Shown one piece after another: positions 54,101 through 63,548 of a stretch of DNA of 64,000 nt. Numbering within the stretch: position 1 is the first letter of the stretch; every line of letters begins with the position of its first letter. Made by a program: the position numbers and the translations under genes. The stretch is from positions 5,766,001 to 5,830,000 of the forward strand of contig NZ_CP108677.1 of the NCBI RefSeq assembly GCF_035994945.1, given 5' to 3'. The notes beneath the pieces were generated by a model. The model was not told the origin of the DNA, made no database searches, and saw nothing but the letters and a program-made list of their open reading frames with translations. Source of the stretch: Streptomyces sp. NBC_01216 (GTDB lineage: Bacteria > Actinomycetota > Actinomycetes > Streptomycetales > Streptomycetaceae).

Positions 54101-56626
54101 GTGGGGCATGGAGTGCCGGAACTCGTACTGGAATTGAACGGAAGGACCTGGACGCTCGATCCGTCCAGGTCGTACACGCTCGGACGCGATCCACAGGGCG
54201 ACCTGGTGATCGACGACTCCAGGGTGTCGTGGCGTCATGCCACCGTGAGCTGGAGCGGGCGGAGTTGGGTCATCGAGGACCACGGCTCCACCAACGGCAC
54301 CTACGCGCAGGGCCGACGGGTCCACCAGTTGGAGATCGGCCCCGGCTCGGTCCTCCACCTCGGCAACGCGACCGACGGCCCGCGGCTGGATCTCGCCGCC
54401 GCCGGTGCCCCTGCGCACCAGGCCGCCGCGGCCCAGGCCCCGCCGGCGCAGCCCGCGCCGCAGCCCGGCGCCCCGGCCGGCTGGGCCGCCCAGCAGACCC
54501 CGCCTCACCAGGCCCCGCCCCAGCAGCAGGGCGGGCAGCCGCAGTTCCAGCCGCCCCGGTTCCCGGAGCAGCAGGGCGGCCAGGGCGCCGCCGCGGGCGC
54601 GCCGCCGGTCTACGGTGACCGCAGCCCCACCACCTTCCACCAGCTGGCCCTCGGCCACGTCATGCGGATCGGCCGCGCGCTCGAGAACGAACTGGTCGTC
54701 TCCGACCTCCAGGTCTCGCGCAACCACGCGGAGTTCCGCGCGACGCCCGACGGCCGCTTCGAGATCCATGACCTCGGCTCCCACAACGGCACCTACGTCA
54801 ACGGTCAGCCGATCGCCAAGAACGGCTCGGTCCTCATCGGCCCGAACGACATCGTCGGCGTCGGCCACTCGACCTTCCGCATCGTCGGCGGCCAGCTCGA
54901 GGAGTTCGTCGACACCGGCGAGGTCTCCTTCTCGGCCCGGCACCTCACCGTCACGGTCGACGACGGCAAGCAGATCCTCCGGGACGTCTCCTTCGGCGTC
55001 CCGGAGAAGTCGCTGATCGGCGTCATCGGTCCGTCCGGCTCGGGCAAGTCCACGCTCCTCAAGGCGCTCACCGGATACCGCCCGGCCAACGAGGGCGACG
55101 TCCTCTACGACAACCGGAGCCTCTACCGGCAGTTCGCCGAACTGCGCCAGCGCATCGGGCTGGTTCCGCAGGACGACATCCTGCACAAGGAGCTGACCGT
55201 CCAGAAGGCGCTCCGGTACGCGGCCAAGCTCCGCTTCCCCGGCGACACCGCGGCCGCCGAGCGCGAGGCCCGCATCGACGAGGTGCTGCGCGAGCTGAAG
55301 CTCGACCCTCACAAGGAGAAGAAGGTCACCTCCCTCTCCGGTGGTCAGCGCAAGCGGGTCTCCGTCGCTCTGGAGCTCCTCACCAAGCCCTCGCTGATCT
55401 TCCTCGACGAGCCGACCTCCGGCCTCGACCCGGGCATGGACCGTGACGTCATGCAGCTGCTGCGGGCCCTGGCCGACGACGGCCGTACGGTCCTCGTCGT
55501 GACCCACTCGGTCGCCGAGCTCGGTCTGTGCGACAAGCTCCTGGTGATGGCGCCCGGCGGCTCGGTCGCCTACTTCGGCCCGCCGGAGGAGGCGCTGAAC
55601 TTCTTCGGCTACGACACCTGGGCCGACGTCTTCTCCGCTTTCGAGAACTACCGCGACTACGACTGGGCGGGCCGCTGGAAGGGATCGCAGCACTACCAGA
55701 TGTACGCCGCGGACATCGACGCGGTGGCCGCGCAGCCGGTCCAGATGTCGCAGCAGGCGATGGCCAGACCGCCCAAGCCGCAGGGCTGGGGGTCCCAGCT
55801 GTGGACGCTGATCCGCCGCTACGCCTCGGTGATCGCCTCCGACAAGGGCTTCATCGGCCTGATGGTGATCCTGCCGGCCGTCCTCGGCGTGGTCTCGGTC
55901 GTCATCCCCGCCGACTTCGGCCTGGCCCCGCCGAAGCCGCCGTCCCGGTTCAACGGCGACGCCGGCACGATCATGCTGATCCTCGCCGTCGGCATATGCT
56001 TCTCCGGCGCCGCCAACTCCGTCCGCGAACTGATCAAGGAACGGGTCATCTACGAACGGGAACGGGCCACCGGCCTGTCCCGCTCGGCGTACCTGATGTC
56101 CAAGGTCATCGTCCTCGGCCTGATCACCGCCGTCCAGGGCGTGATCATCTGCGGCATCGGCTTCGCCACCCGCGAGCTGCCCGCGGAGGGTCTCGTCCTG
56201 CCGCCGGCCGTCGAGCTGTGCGTCACGATCATCGCGCTCGGCTTCACCTCGATGATGTTCGGCCTGGTCATCTCCTCGCTGGTGAAGACCGCCGAGAAGA
56301 CGATGCCGCTGCTCGTGATGTTCGCGATCGTCCAGGTCGTCTTCACCGGCATCCTGTTCCAGGTGTACGACTCGCCGGGCCTGGAGCAGTTCGCCTGGCT
56401 GATGCCCTCGCGCTGGGCCATCGCCGCCGCGGGCTCGACCCTCGACCTCGCGCACCTGATGCCGCCGTGGGACCGCGAGGACCCGGCCAACCTGGACCCC
56501 CTGTGGGAACACACCGTCGGCCAGTGGGGCCTCAACCTCACGATCCTGCTCCTCATCGGCGTCGCCTGTGGCTTCGCCGTGGCGCGCCTGCTGCGCCGCC
56601 ACGAGCCGGAGGTCATGCGGAAGTAA
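54101..56626 (+). CDS. Double-FHA-domain ABC-2 transporter (Rv1747-like)
   Basis: 841 residues. Order: FHA 1 (about 5-95, with GRDPQGDLVIDDSRVSWRHA and HGSTNGTY); a Pro/Gln/Ala linker (100-170); FHA 2 (175-260, GRALENELVVSDLQVSRNHAEF, LGSHNGTYVNG). Next is an ABC ATPase (Walker A GPSGSGKST, signature LSGGQRKR, Walker B LIFLDEPTSGLD), then an ABC-2 membrane domain with six helices. FHA domains bind phosphothreonine, so a Ser/Thr kinase probably controls it, as for mycobacterial Rv1747 (exporter of cell-wall lipid-type substrates). The GTG at 54101 has GGGGGA six bases upstream; a GTG at 54113 is possible. Confidence 0.9.
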   Translation: MGHGVPELVLELNGRTWTLDPSRSYTLGRDPQGDLVIDDSRVSWRHATVSWSGRSWVIEDHGSTNGTYAQGRRVHQLEIGPGSVLHLGNATDGPRLDLAAAGAPAHQAAAAQAPPAQPAPQPGAPAGWAAQQTPPHQAPPQQQGGQPQFQPPRFPEQQGGQGAAAGAPPVYGDRSPTTFHQLALGHVMRIGRALENELVVSDLQVSRNHAEFRATPDGRFEIHDLGSHNGTYVNGQPIAKNGSVLIGPNDIVGVGHSTFRIVGGQLEEFVDTGEVSFSARHLTVTVDDGKQILRDVSFGVPEKSLIGVIGPSGSGKSTLLKALTGYRPANEGDVLYDNRSLYRQFAELRQRIGLVPQDDILHKELTVQKALRYAAKLRFPGDTAAAEREARIDEVLRELKLDPHKEKKVTSLSGGQRKRVSVALELLTKPSLIFLDEPTSGLDPGMDRDVMQLLRALADDGRTVLVVTHSVAELGLCDKLLVMAPGGSVAYFGPPEEALNFFGYDTWADVFSAFENYRDYDWAGRWKGSQHYQMYAADIDAVAAQPVQMSQQAMARPPKPQGWGSQLWTLIRRYASVIASDKGFIGLMVILPAVLGVVSVVIPADFGLAPPKPPSRFNGDAGTIMLILAVGICFSGAANSVRELIKERVIYERERATGLSRSAYLMSKVIVLGLITAVQGVIICGIGFATRELPAEGLVLPPAVELCVTIIALGFTSMMFGLVISSLVKTAEKTMPLLVMFAIVQVVFTGILFQVYDSPGLEQFAWLMPSRWAIAAAGSTLDLAHLMPPWDREDPANLDPLWEHTVGQWGLNLTILLLIGVACGFAVARLLRRHEPEVMRK

Positions 56627-56651
56627 CCGTGCTCACGGGCGGTACACGCCC

Positions 56652-56704
56652 GCGGCGACGCCGGAGGGCAGCACCCCTGTGGGTGCCGCCCTCCGGCGTC
56701 GCCG
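56652..56704. terminator. Hairpin after the FHA-ABC transporter gene
   Basis: Near-perfect 24-base arms (GCGGCGACGCCGGAGGGC... with its complement, one mismatch) around CTGT. Starts 26 bases after the stop. Confidence 0.75.
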
Positions 56705-56707
56705 CCT

Positions 56708-56746
56708 CGGAGCCCGTCTCGGCCGAAGGCCGCCCGACAGGCTCTC
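56708..56746 (-). repeat. Repeat-motif copy 8 bases past the transglycosylase stop
   Basis: On the minus strand: TGAGAGCCTGTCGGG, then GCGGCCTTCGGCCGAGACGG, then GCTCCGA. It forms a hairpin (GAGCC with GGGCTC) with an inner GGCC-TTC-GGCC stem. Here the motif's TGA is close to, but not at, the upstream gene's stop. Confidence 0.7.
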
Positions 56747-56753
56747 AGCGCGC

Positions 56754-57512
56754 TCAGTAGGCGCTGTTGACGTTGTCGATCGAGCCGTAGCGGTCGGCCG
56801 CGTAGTTGGCGGCGGCGACGATGTTGGCGACCGGGTCGTACTGGTCGAACTTGGTGCCGGGCACGTGGTATGCCTTGAAGGTCGGGTAGATGACCTGGAG
56901 GAGCCCCTTCGAGGGCACGCCGTTGATGGCGTTGATGTCCCAGTTGTTGATGGCCCGCGGGTTGCCGCTGGACTCACGCATGATGTTCTTGTGCAGGCCG
57001 TGGTAGCTGCCCGGAATGTCGTGCTTGTCCATGATGTACAGCGCCTCGCGGATCCAGCCGTCGAGGTTGTTCGCGAAGACGGGCTTGCGCGCGGCGGCGC
57101 GGCTCGCGGCGGTCTTCGCCGCGGCGCGCTTCTTGGCCTCGGCCTTCGCCTTCGCGGCGGCGGCCTTCGCCTTGGCCGCCGCCTCGGCCTTGGCCTTGGC
57201 CTTCGCCGCCGCCTCGGCCTTCGCCTTCGCGGTGGCCTTGGCCGCAGCCTCCGCCTCCTGCTTGGCCTTGAGGCCCACCGTGGTGTGCTGGTCGGTCAGG
57301 CTCGCACGCAGGGCCTTGGCCTGCGTGCTGTCGGCGTTGTACGCCCAAGCGGCCTGCTGGGTGTTCGCCAGCGCCTGAGGCTCCACCTCGGCGGCCGCGT
57401 TGCCCGGGACGAGAGAGAAGGCGAGAGCTGCGGCGCCAAGCGTGGCGACACCGGCGATCGATGCCTTGTGGGTCTTGGTCAGACGGCGAAGGCCAGAAGT
57501 GTTCGCAGACAT
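56754..57512 (-). CDS. Secreted lytic transglycosylase (SLT domain) with Ala/Lys coiled-coil linker
   Basis: 252 residues. A signal peptide cleaves near residue 41 (PGNAAAEV). A long Ala/Lys/Glu-rich helix (about 85-140, repeats such as AAAKAKAEAAAKAKAKAEA) probably spans the wall or binds it. The C-terminal SLT-like domain (about 150-252) has the catalytic-glutamate region KNIMRESSGNPRAIN and the INGVPSKGLLQVI, AANYAADRYGS blocks. It cuts peptidoglycan glycan strands. Similar proteins are secreted during growth in Streptomyces. Confidence 0.9.
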   Translation of the reverse strand: MSANTSGLRRLTKTHKASIAGVATLGAAALAFSLVPGNAAAEVEPQALANTQQAAWAYNADSTQAKALRASLTDQHTTVGLKAKQEAEAAAKATAKAKAEAAAKAKAKAEAAAKAKAAAAKAKAEAKKRAAAKTAASRAAARKPVFANNLDGWIREALYIMDKHDIPGSYHGLHKNIMRESSGNPRAINNWDINAINGVPSKGLLQVIYPTFKAYHVPGTKFDQYDPVANIVAAANYAADRYGSIDNVNSAY

Positions 57513-57837
57513 GCAGGACTACCTCTTCGAATAGCAGGGGGTCGCTCAGGCCGGGGGCGGCACTGCGCCTCCTCGGCGGCGACGGCTGCAATTCTTAGCG
57601 GCGGCAAAATGCCCTGGCAAAGGTGTGATCTACGACCCCGGGTAGTGGATCAGCGGCCCGCGATCTTCGCCCCGAAACCCCTGCAATGCCCGTTTTGGCG
57701 TACTGATCTGTCCCTTATGCGTCCACTAGGGGTACTAGTAAGTGACATGGGTCCTATGTGCGGGCTCACATTGGCCAGGTAACGAACTGACCAGGTGTTG
57801 CATCAGCAATGCGAGCGGTGACGGGAACCCTTCGGGA
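57513..57837. other. Leader/intergenic region upstream of the transglycosylase
   Basis: 325 bases without a gene. I compared it by eye with the c-di-AMP (ydaO) riboswitch, which controls some Streptomyces cell-wall lytic genes, and did not see its conserved core. The region contains lower-GC sequence (57700-57760) likely to be the promoter, and past that the decayed end of a queA-like gene. Confidence 0.45.
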
Positions 57838-58290
57838 GGAGGAGATGGACGTCCCCGAACTCGTGCAAGAGGTGCTGCCGCTCCCGCACCGCCGTGTACG
57901 CCCGGTGCGGCGCGGGCCCCCGCGATCGCCTCCAGCATCAGCAGGTGCGAGGCCACCGGCTCGTGCAGCCCGTCAGCAGCCCGTCGACCACCCGCACACC
58001 ACGCGCCGGCGTCACCACCAGATCCGTCCACCCCGACGCCCCACGGCCCCCGACGCGTCCACCGCGGACTCCAGGGCGCGCACGACCGTGGTCCCGACCG
58101 CCATGACCCGTCCGTCCGCGCCGCCGCGACCAGCCGCGCCCGTCGCCGCCGGTACCGCGAAGCGTTCCGGGTAGGGCGGCTCGTGCGTCCGCCGACGCCA
58201 CCCCCGTGTGCAGCGTGAGCGGGCGAACCGCACGCCCCGCCGCTCCGGCTCCGCCACCAGCCCCGCCGTGAACGGCCGGCCCGCGCTCGG
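57838..58290 (-). pseudogene. Decayed queA-like gene (S-adenosylmethionine:tRNA ribosyltransferase-isomerase)
   Basis: Fragments of the C-terminal half of a QueA-type protein occur in order but in three different minus-strand frames: GRPFTAGLVA..RRGVRFA; LTLHTGVASADA; HEPPYPERFAVPAATGA; GRVMAVGTTVVRALESAVDA; GWTDLVVTPARGVRVVDGLLTG; LHEPVASHLLMLEAIAGA; and the C-terminal HLLHEFGDVHLL. Several frameshifts and internal deletions separate them, and the N-terminal half is absent. It is not translatable. An intact QueA-like gene with an SDR neighbour is expected here in relatives (recalled). Confidence 0.85.
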
Positions 58291-58347
58291 CATCTCCGCC
58301 GAACCCGCACCATTCGGCGAGGGCCAGCAGAACACCGTCTGGTACAC

Positions 58348-58455
58348 CCGCCGACCGGGCGTCCAGCACCAGGTCCCAGCCCCGCCCGTCCGGCGCGCTC
58401 GCCAGCGCCCGGCCCAGCTCCTTCGACGCGCCCGTGACGATCGCGACAGCCATGA
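58348..58455 (-). pseudogene. Remnant of an SDR gene fused to the queA-like remnant
   Basis: Residues MAVAIVTGASKELGRALAS and RGWDLVLDARSA are the first 35 residues of a short-chain dehydrogenase. The reading then loses SDR character and passes directly into the decayed queA-like sequence, so a deletion joined the two genes. The start ATG is at 58455-58453. No product is expected. Confidence 0.75.
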
Positions 58456-58456
58456 C

Positions 58457-58834
58457 ATCCATCCCCCTCGGTACCGGCCTTCGCCCCGACGCCGTCCAGG
58501 GTCCGGCAGCGACCCGGCCCGCCGCCTCGTCCTCCAGGGGCCCCGACCGGGCACGGCACTTCGACCCAGGGCGTGTCGCGGAAGCAGCTGCGTCCGCCCG
58601 GAGGGCGGGGCCCGCGGCGCCTGGTGCGTGCGATCGCGAGGCGGAGGATCGTCCTCGTACCGGGCGTCGTACTCGGATGACTCCGACAACGCGGGGAGCG
58701 TGCGTGCCAGGCGTCACGGACCGGGAGGGACTCTCGCAACACGTCCGTGATCAATACACCTAGGCCCGTGGTCCCGGACCGGGGCCGTCTCCGGACGGAT
58801 ACGCACCGTCACACCTCACCGGTACGGTGAGTGC
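58457..58834. other. Intergenic region between the pseudogenes and the histidine-kinase gene
   Basis: 378 bases with no supported gene. It presumably carries the promoter of the kinase/regulator operon. Sequence near 58720-58760 (GGACTCTCGCAACACGTCCGTG) resembles a segment after fabI (GGACTTCCGCAACACGTCCTG, near 46744) and might be another dispersed repeat fragment. Confidence 0.4.
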
Positions 58835-59992
58835 ATGAGTCATCGACCGCGCTCCGGCCTCGCCGCCGTGAGCACCGCACTGCTGGCGATGAGCCGCCAC
58901 CTGGAGGTGCGCGACGTCCTCAAGACGATCGTGGCCTCCGCGCGCGAGCTGCTCGACGCCGAGTACGCGGCCCTGGGGGTGCCGGACGACCACGGCGGCT
59001 TCGCCCAGTTCGTGGTCGACGGCGTCGGCGAGGAGCAGTGGCGCGCCATCGGCCCGCTGCCACGCCAGCACGGCATCCTCGCCGCCATGCTCCACCGGGC
59101 CGAGCCCGAGCGGCTCGCCGACGTCCGGAAGGACCCGCGCTTCGAGGGCTGGCCCCCCGCCCACCCGGAGATGTCCGACTTCCTCGGCATGCCCATCCGG
59201 GACGGCGAGGAGACCATCGGCGCGCTCTTCCTGGCGAACAAGCGCTGCCGCGACACGCGACCGGCCCCCGGGGACGGCTGCGGGTTCACCGCCGGGGACG
59301 AGGAACTGCTCGCGATCCTCGCCCAGCACGCCGCCATCGCCCTGACCAACGCCCGCCTGTACGAGCGCAGCCGTGAGCTCACCATCGCGGAGGAACGTTC
59401 CCGCCTCGCCCACGAGCTGCACGACGCCGTCAGTCAGAAGCTCTTCTCACTGCGGCTCACCGCCCAGGCCGCCGCCGCCCTCGTGGACCGCGACCCGGTC
59501 CGTGCGAAGGGCGAACTCCAGCAGGTGGCCGCCCTCGCCGCGGAGGCCGCGGACGAGCTGCGCGCCGCCGTCGTCGAGCTGCGGCCGGCCGCGCTCGACG
59601 AGGACGGTCTCGTCCACACCCTGCGGACGCAGATCCAGGTGCTGGACCGCGCCCACAGCGCCCGCGTCACCTTCGACAGCCCCGGGATGCGCGCCCTGCC
59701 CGCCGCTCAGGAGGAAGCCCTCCTGCGGGTCGCTCAGGAAGCCCTGCACAACGCGCTGCGGCACGCCCGGCCGGCCCTCGTCGCGGTCTCCCTCGCCAGG
59801 CGCGGCCAGGGTGCCCTGCTCACCGTCCGGGACGACGGCACGGGCTTCGAACCCCGTACGGTCCGCAGCGCCGGCCGGCACCTGGGACTCGTCTCCATGC
59901 GGGACCGGGCCGGCGGCGTCGGCGGGCGACTCACCGTGACATCGGCGCCCGGCCGAGGCACCACGATCGAGATGGAGGTCCCCGGTGGCTGA
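58835..59992 (+). CDS. GAF-domain sensor histidine kinase (HisKA_3 type)
   Basis: 385 residues, soluble. A GAF domain (about 10-175) is followed by the dimerisation/phosphoacceptor helix with His196 in LAHELHDAVSQKLFSLRL. A HATPase_c domain follows (ALHNALRHARP as N box, VRDDGTGFEP and GLVSMRDRAGGVGG as G boxes). There is no membrane helix, so it senses a cytosolic or diffusible ligand, perhaps redox or gas as for other GAF kinases, but no haem ligand can be named. Overlaps the response-regulator gene by 8 bases, forming a two-component pair. Confidence 0.92.
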   Translation: MSHRPRSGLAAVSTALLAMSRHLEVRDVLKTIVASARELLDAEYAALGVPDDHGGFAQFVVDGVGEEQWRAIGPLPRQHGILAAMLHRAEPERLADVRKDPRFEGWPPAHPEMSDFLGMPIRDGEETIGALFLANKRCRDTRPAPGDGCGFTAGDEELLAILAQHAAIALTNARLYERSRELTIAEERSRLAHELHDAVSQKLFSLRLTAQAAAALVDRDPVRAKGELQQVAALAAEAADELRAAVVELRPAALDEDGLVHTLRTQIQVLDRAHSARVTFDSPGMRALPAAQEEALLRVAQEALHNALRHARPALVAVSLARRGQGALLTVRDDGTGFEPRTVRSAGRHLGLVSMRDRAGGVGGRLTVTSAPGRGTTIEMEVPGG

Positions 59993-60629
59993 GAAGACCA
60001 TTCGCGTCCTGCTCGTCGACGACCACCAGGTCGTCCGGCGCGGGCTGCGGACCTTCCTGGAGGTCCAGGACGACATAGAGGTCGTCGGCGAGGCGGCCGA
60101 CGGCGCGGACGGGATCGAGCGGGCCGAGGAGCTGCGGCCCGACGTCATCCTGATGGACGTCAGGATGCCCGGCATGGACGGCATCGAGGCCCTGCGCAAG
60201 CTGCGCGAGCTCGCCAACCCGGCACGGGTGCTGATCGTCACCAGCTTCACCGAGCAGCGCACGGTCGTCCCCGCGCTGCGCGCGGGTGCCTCCGGGTACG
60301 TCTACAAGGACGTGGACCCCGAGGCGCTGGCCGGGGCCATCCGCTCCGTCCACGCGGGCCACGTCCTGCTCCAGCCCGAGGTGGCCGGGGCCCTCCTCTC
60401 GCAGGAGGACGCGCCGAGCGGCACGGGCCGCGGCTCCACCCTCACGGAACGCGAGCGCGAGGTCCTCCGACTCATCGCTGACGGGCGGTCCAACCGGGAG
60501 ATCGCGAGGGCGCTGGTGCTCTCGGAGAAGACCGTCAAGACGCACGTCTCGAACATCCTGATGAAGCTCGATCTGGCCGACCGGACCCAGGCGGCGTTGT
60601 GGGCGGTACGGCACGGCCTGAGTGCCTGA
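59985..60629 (+). CDS. NarL/FixJ-family response regulator
   Basis: 214 residues. Receiver domain with phosphoacceptor Asp58 (VILMDVRMPGMDG), acidic pair VDDH near 11-13 and Lys in VYKDVDPEAL. The LuxR-type HTH is LTEREREVLRLIADGRSNREIARALVLSEKTVKTHVSNILMKLDL. Partner of the upstream kinase. The C-terminus (..HGLSA) runs into a tandem CTGAGTGC repeat that also contains the stop codon. Targets unknown, although the chaplin gene chpE follows 191 bases later. Confidence 0.93.
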   Translation: MAEKTIRVLLVDDHQVVRRGLRTFLEVQDDIEVVGEAADGADGIERAEELRPDVILMDVRMPGMDGIEALRKLRELANPARVLIVTSFTEQRTVVPALRAGASGYVYKDVDPEALAGAIRSVHAGHVLLQPEVAGALLSQEDAPSGTGRGSTLTEREREVLRLIADGRSNREIARALVLSEKTVKTHVSNILMKLDLADRTQAALWAVRHGLSA

Positions 60630-60649
60630 GTGCCTGAGTGCCTGAGTGG
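60618..60649. repeat. Tandem octamer repeat over the response-regulator stop codon
   Basis: CTGAGTGC three times, then CTGAGTGG. The stop TGA (60627-60629) lies in the second unit. An 8-base unit shifts frame, so gain or loss of copies would change the protein end. Confidence 0.85.
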
Positions 60650-60820
60650 CCCGGCGCTCGGCCGGCGGAACGGAGGAAGGGAACGGAAGAGGACTTCCGT
60701 TCCCTTCTTCATACCGTCGGGTGTATGTCCCCCGTTCGGCGCAACCCGGAGAGGGTGGTGGCGTTCTCCATGGCGTGCTGCGGCGGCCCGGCCGCAGCGG
60801 ATACCAGGAGGAACCCGAAA

Positions 60821-61060
60821 GTGAAGAAGCTCAAGAAGGCCGCCGCCCTCACCATGGTCGCCGGGGGCATCGTCGCCGCCGGCGCGGGGGTCGCCTCCGC
60901 CCAGGCGGACGCGCACGGCCAGGCCCTCGAATCGCCGGGTGTCGCCTCCGGCAACCTGGTGCAGGCCCCGGTGCACGTTCCCGTGAACGTCTCCGGCAAC
61001 ACCATCAACGTGGTCGGCCTGCTCAACCCGGCCTTCGGCAATACCGCCGCCAACGGCTGA
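60821..61060 (+). CDS. chpE: Short chaplin without cysteines (ChpE-like)
   Basis: 79 residues. A signal peptide (VKKLKKAAALTMVAGGIVAAGAGVASAQA) is followed by one chaplin domain: SGNLVQAPVHVPVNVSGNTINVVGLLNPAFGN. The two cysteines of most chaplins are replaced (NVSGN for NVCGN, GNTAANG for GNxCxN). S. coelicolor ChpE is the short chaplin lacking cysteines (recalled). Chaplins are secreted, assemble into amyloid-like fibres, lower surface tension and coat aerial hyphae and spores. The GTG at 60821 has AGGAGG nine bases upstream. Confidence 0.93.
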   Translation: MKKLKKAAALTMVAGGIVAAGAGVASAQADAHGQALESPGVASGNLVQAPVHVPVNVSGNTINVVGLLNPAFGNTAANG

Positions 61061-61072
61061 CCCCGGCGCCCC

Positions 61073-61111
61073 AGGCCCGGCCCCCGGACGATCCCCCCGG
61101 AGGCCGGGCCT
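61073..61111. terminator. Hairpin after chpE
   Basis: 10-bp arms AGGCCCGGCC/GGCCGGGCCT (61073-61082, 61102-61111) with an inner CCGG pairing, 12 bases after the stop. Confidence 0.7.
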
Positions 61112-61162
61112 CACGCGCTCCCGCGCCGGGCGCCGCGACACGGCCGCACCACGCGCGGGACC

Positions 61163-61948
61163 TCAGCGTTCCCGCTCCCGCTCCTCCACGTAGGCGTTGT
61201 ACGCCGCGACCCGGGCACGGCGCGCCACCCGCTCCACCGGCCGCAGCGCCGCACCCCGCGCGGCCATCTCCGACGCGCTCGCAGCGCCCCCGTGACCGCC
61301 GTCGTACGCCAGCCCGACCAGCAGCCCCACCCGCCGCGCCAGCTCCAGGACCCGCACCGCGCGCGGCGGGTACCCGGGGGCCAGGATCTCGGCTCCCGCT
61401 TCCGCGCGAGCCCGGTACGCCTCCCGCGCGGCGTCCGCCGCCGGGCCCGAGGCCGCCACGTCCAGTCTGGTCAGCGCCGTCGTGGCATCCCGCAGCGCCT
61501 CCGCGAGCTCCCGCTCCGCCTCGCCCAGCGAGGGCACGTCGGCCGGCGGAGCCTCCCGCACCGCCAGGCACCGCCAGACGACCTCCACCCGCACGTCACC
61601 CGCCGGACCCATCTCGGTGACCCGAGGCACGAGACCGTACGGCGCGCCGAAACCGGTCACCGCCTCCTCGGCCTCCATCGCCCGCGCGTTGAACTCCGCC
61701 GGTCCGCTCAGCCCCAGCGGATGCCCCGGCGCGGGCAGCGCCACCCGCCACCCGGTCACCCCGAGCACCCGCAGCCGCCCCAGCGCCAGCGTCAGCCCGA
61801 CCGGCGTCGCCTCACCCGGCAGCCCCTCGACGCGGTGCACCGCGTCCTCCCCGACAATGGCCGACGCCGCCTCGTCCGGCGACACCGACCCGGCCGACAG
61901 GGCATTGCCCCAAGCGGCCAGACGCCCTGAGCGTGGTTCCGAAAACAT
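61163..61948 (-). CDS. Conserved actinobacterial protein of unknown function
   Basis: 261 residues, soluble, Ala/Arg/Glu-rich. Starts MFSEPRSGRLAAWGNALSAGSVSPDEAASAI. The middle has strands GLTLALGRLRVLGVTGWRVALPAPGHPLGLSGPAEFNARAMEAEEAV, and the C-terminus is helical with many arginines. I do not recognise a catalytic motif. The gene is convergent with chpE and divergent from the ABC ATPase gene. Its start is the ATG at 61948. Confidence 0.8.
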   Translation of the reverse strand: MFSEPRSGRLAAWGNALSAGSVSPDEAASAIVGEDAVHRVEGLPGEATPVGLTLALGRLRVLGVTGWRVALPAPGHPLGLSGPAEFNARAMEAEEAVTGFGAPYGLVPRVTEMGPAGDVRVEVVWRCLAVREAPPADVPSLGEAERELAEALRDATTALTRLDVAASGPAADAAREAYRARAEAGAEILAPGYPPRAVRVLELARRVGLLVGLAYDGGHGGAASASEMAARGAALRPVERVARRARVAAYNAYVEERERER

Positions 61949-62111
61949 GCCCCCAGCCTAGGGACTCCGACGGCTGGGCAAGGGGGCACCGGACCCAACG
62001 GCGAACCTGAGGACCGCCCCGCTCCGTCAGTGGCGTAGGTTTTCCCTGGACGCCGCGCCCACAGGCGCCAGGCGACGACACGACTCGACCGCAAGGGGAG
62101 ACAACGCGCTC

Positions 62112-62909
<798 letters not shown>

Positions 62910-63025
62910 GCACCCCCGGGCGCCGGTTGCATCCTCCGCCAGATCACCGCCCGAGCCCCGCCCGGGAGACTCCCGGGGCCGACCGCGCCCTGTCCCCGGC
63001 GCCCCCGCCGCCCTACCATGACGAC

Positions 63026-63454
63026 GTGGACATCGACGCGTGGCTCTGGTGGCTGATCGGCGCGGTGGGACTGGGCATCCCACTCGTTCTGACCGCGATG
63101 CCCGAATTCGGGATGTTCTCCGTCGGCGCGATCGCCGGAGCCGTGACGGCCGGTCTCGGTTTCGGCATCGTCGCGCAGGTGATCGTCTTCGCCGTCGTCT
63201 CGGTGGCTCTGCTCGCGGTGGTCCGCCCCATCGCGGCCCGTCATCGCGACGGCCCGCCCCGGCACGCCAGCGGCATCGACGCCCTGAAGGGCCGTCAAGC
63301 CGTCGTACTGGAACGGGTCGACGCCGACGGCGGACGCATCAAGCTCGCCGGCGAGGTCTGGTCGGCCCGCGCCCTCGACTCCGCTACGGCCTTCGAACCC
63401 GGCGATCAGGTCGACGTCGTCGACATCGACGGGGCGACCGCCGTCGTCATGTGA
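63026..63454 (+). CDS. NfeD-family membrane protein
   Basis: 142 residues. Three membrane helices (WLWWLIGAVGLGIPLVLTAM, FSVGAIAGAVTAGLGFGIVAQ, VIVFAVVSVALLAVV) precede a C-terminal OB-fold-like domain (GRQAVVLERVDADGGRIKLAGEVWSARAL...). NfeD proteins work with SPFH proteins in membrane microdomains; the SPFH gene lies 95 bases downstream. Start at GTG 63026; no good ribosome site, so possibly leaderless. Confidence 0.88.
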   Translation: MDIDAWLWWLIGAVGLGIPLVLTAMPEFGMFSVGAIAGAVTAGLGFGIVAQVIVFAVVSVALLAVVRPIAARHRDGPPRHASGIDALKGRQAVVLERVDADGGRIKLAGEVWSARALDSATAFEPGDQVDVVDIDGATAVVM

Positions 63455-63548
63455 CCGAACCCCCCACGCGAGGGCGCGCGGTCTGGGAAACTGGATCTTC
63501 AGAAGCACACCCGGCAGTCAACCCGCAGCGAAGGGCACAGGGAACACG

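Noticed and set aside
52103..56602. A 1499-codon open frame on the minus strand
   Set aside because: Its first two thirds run antisense to the FHA-ABC gene and give Arg/Gly/Asp-rich sequence with no domain; only the part from 53845 down to 52103 is a real gene.
57513..57800. Possible c-di-AMP riboswitch ahead of the transglycosylase
   Set aside because: The conserved core of that riboswitch class could not be found on the relevant strand.
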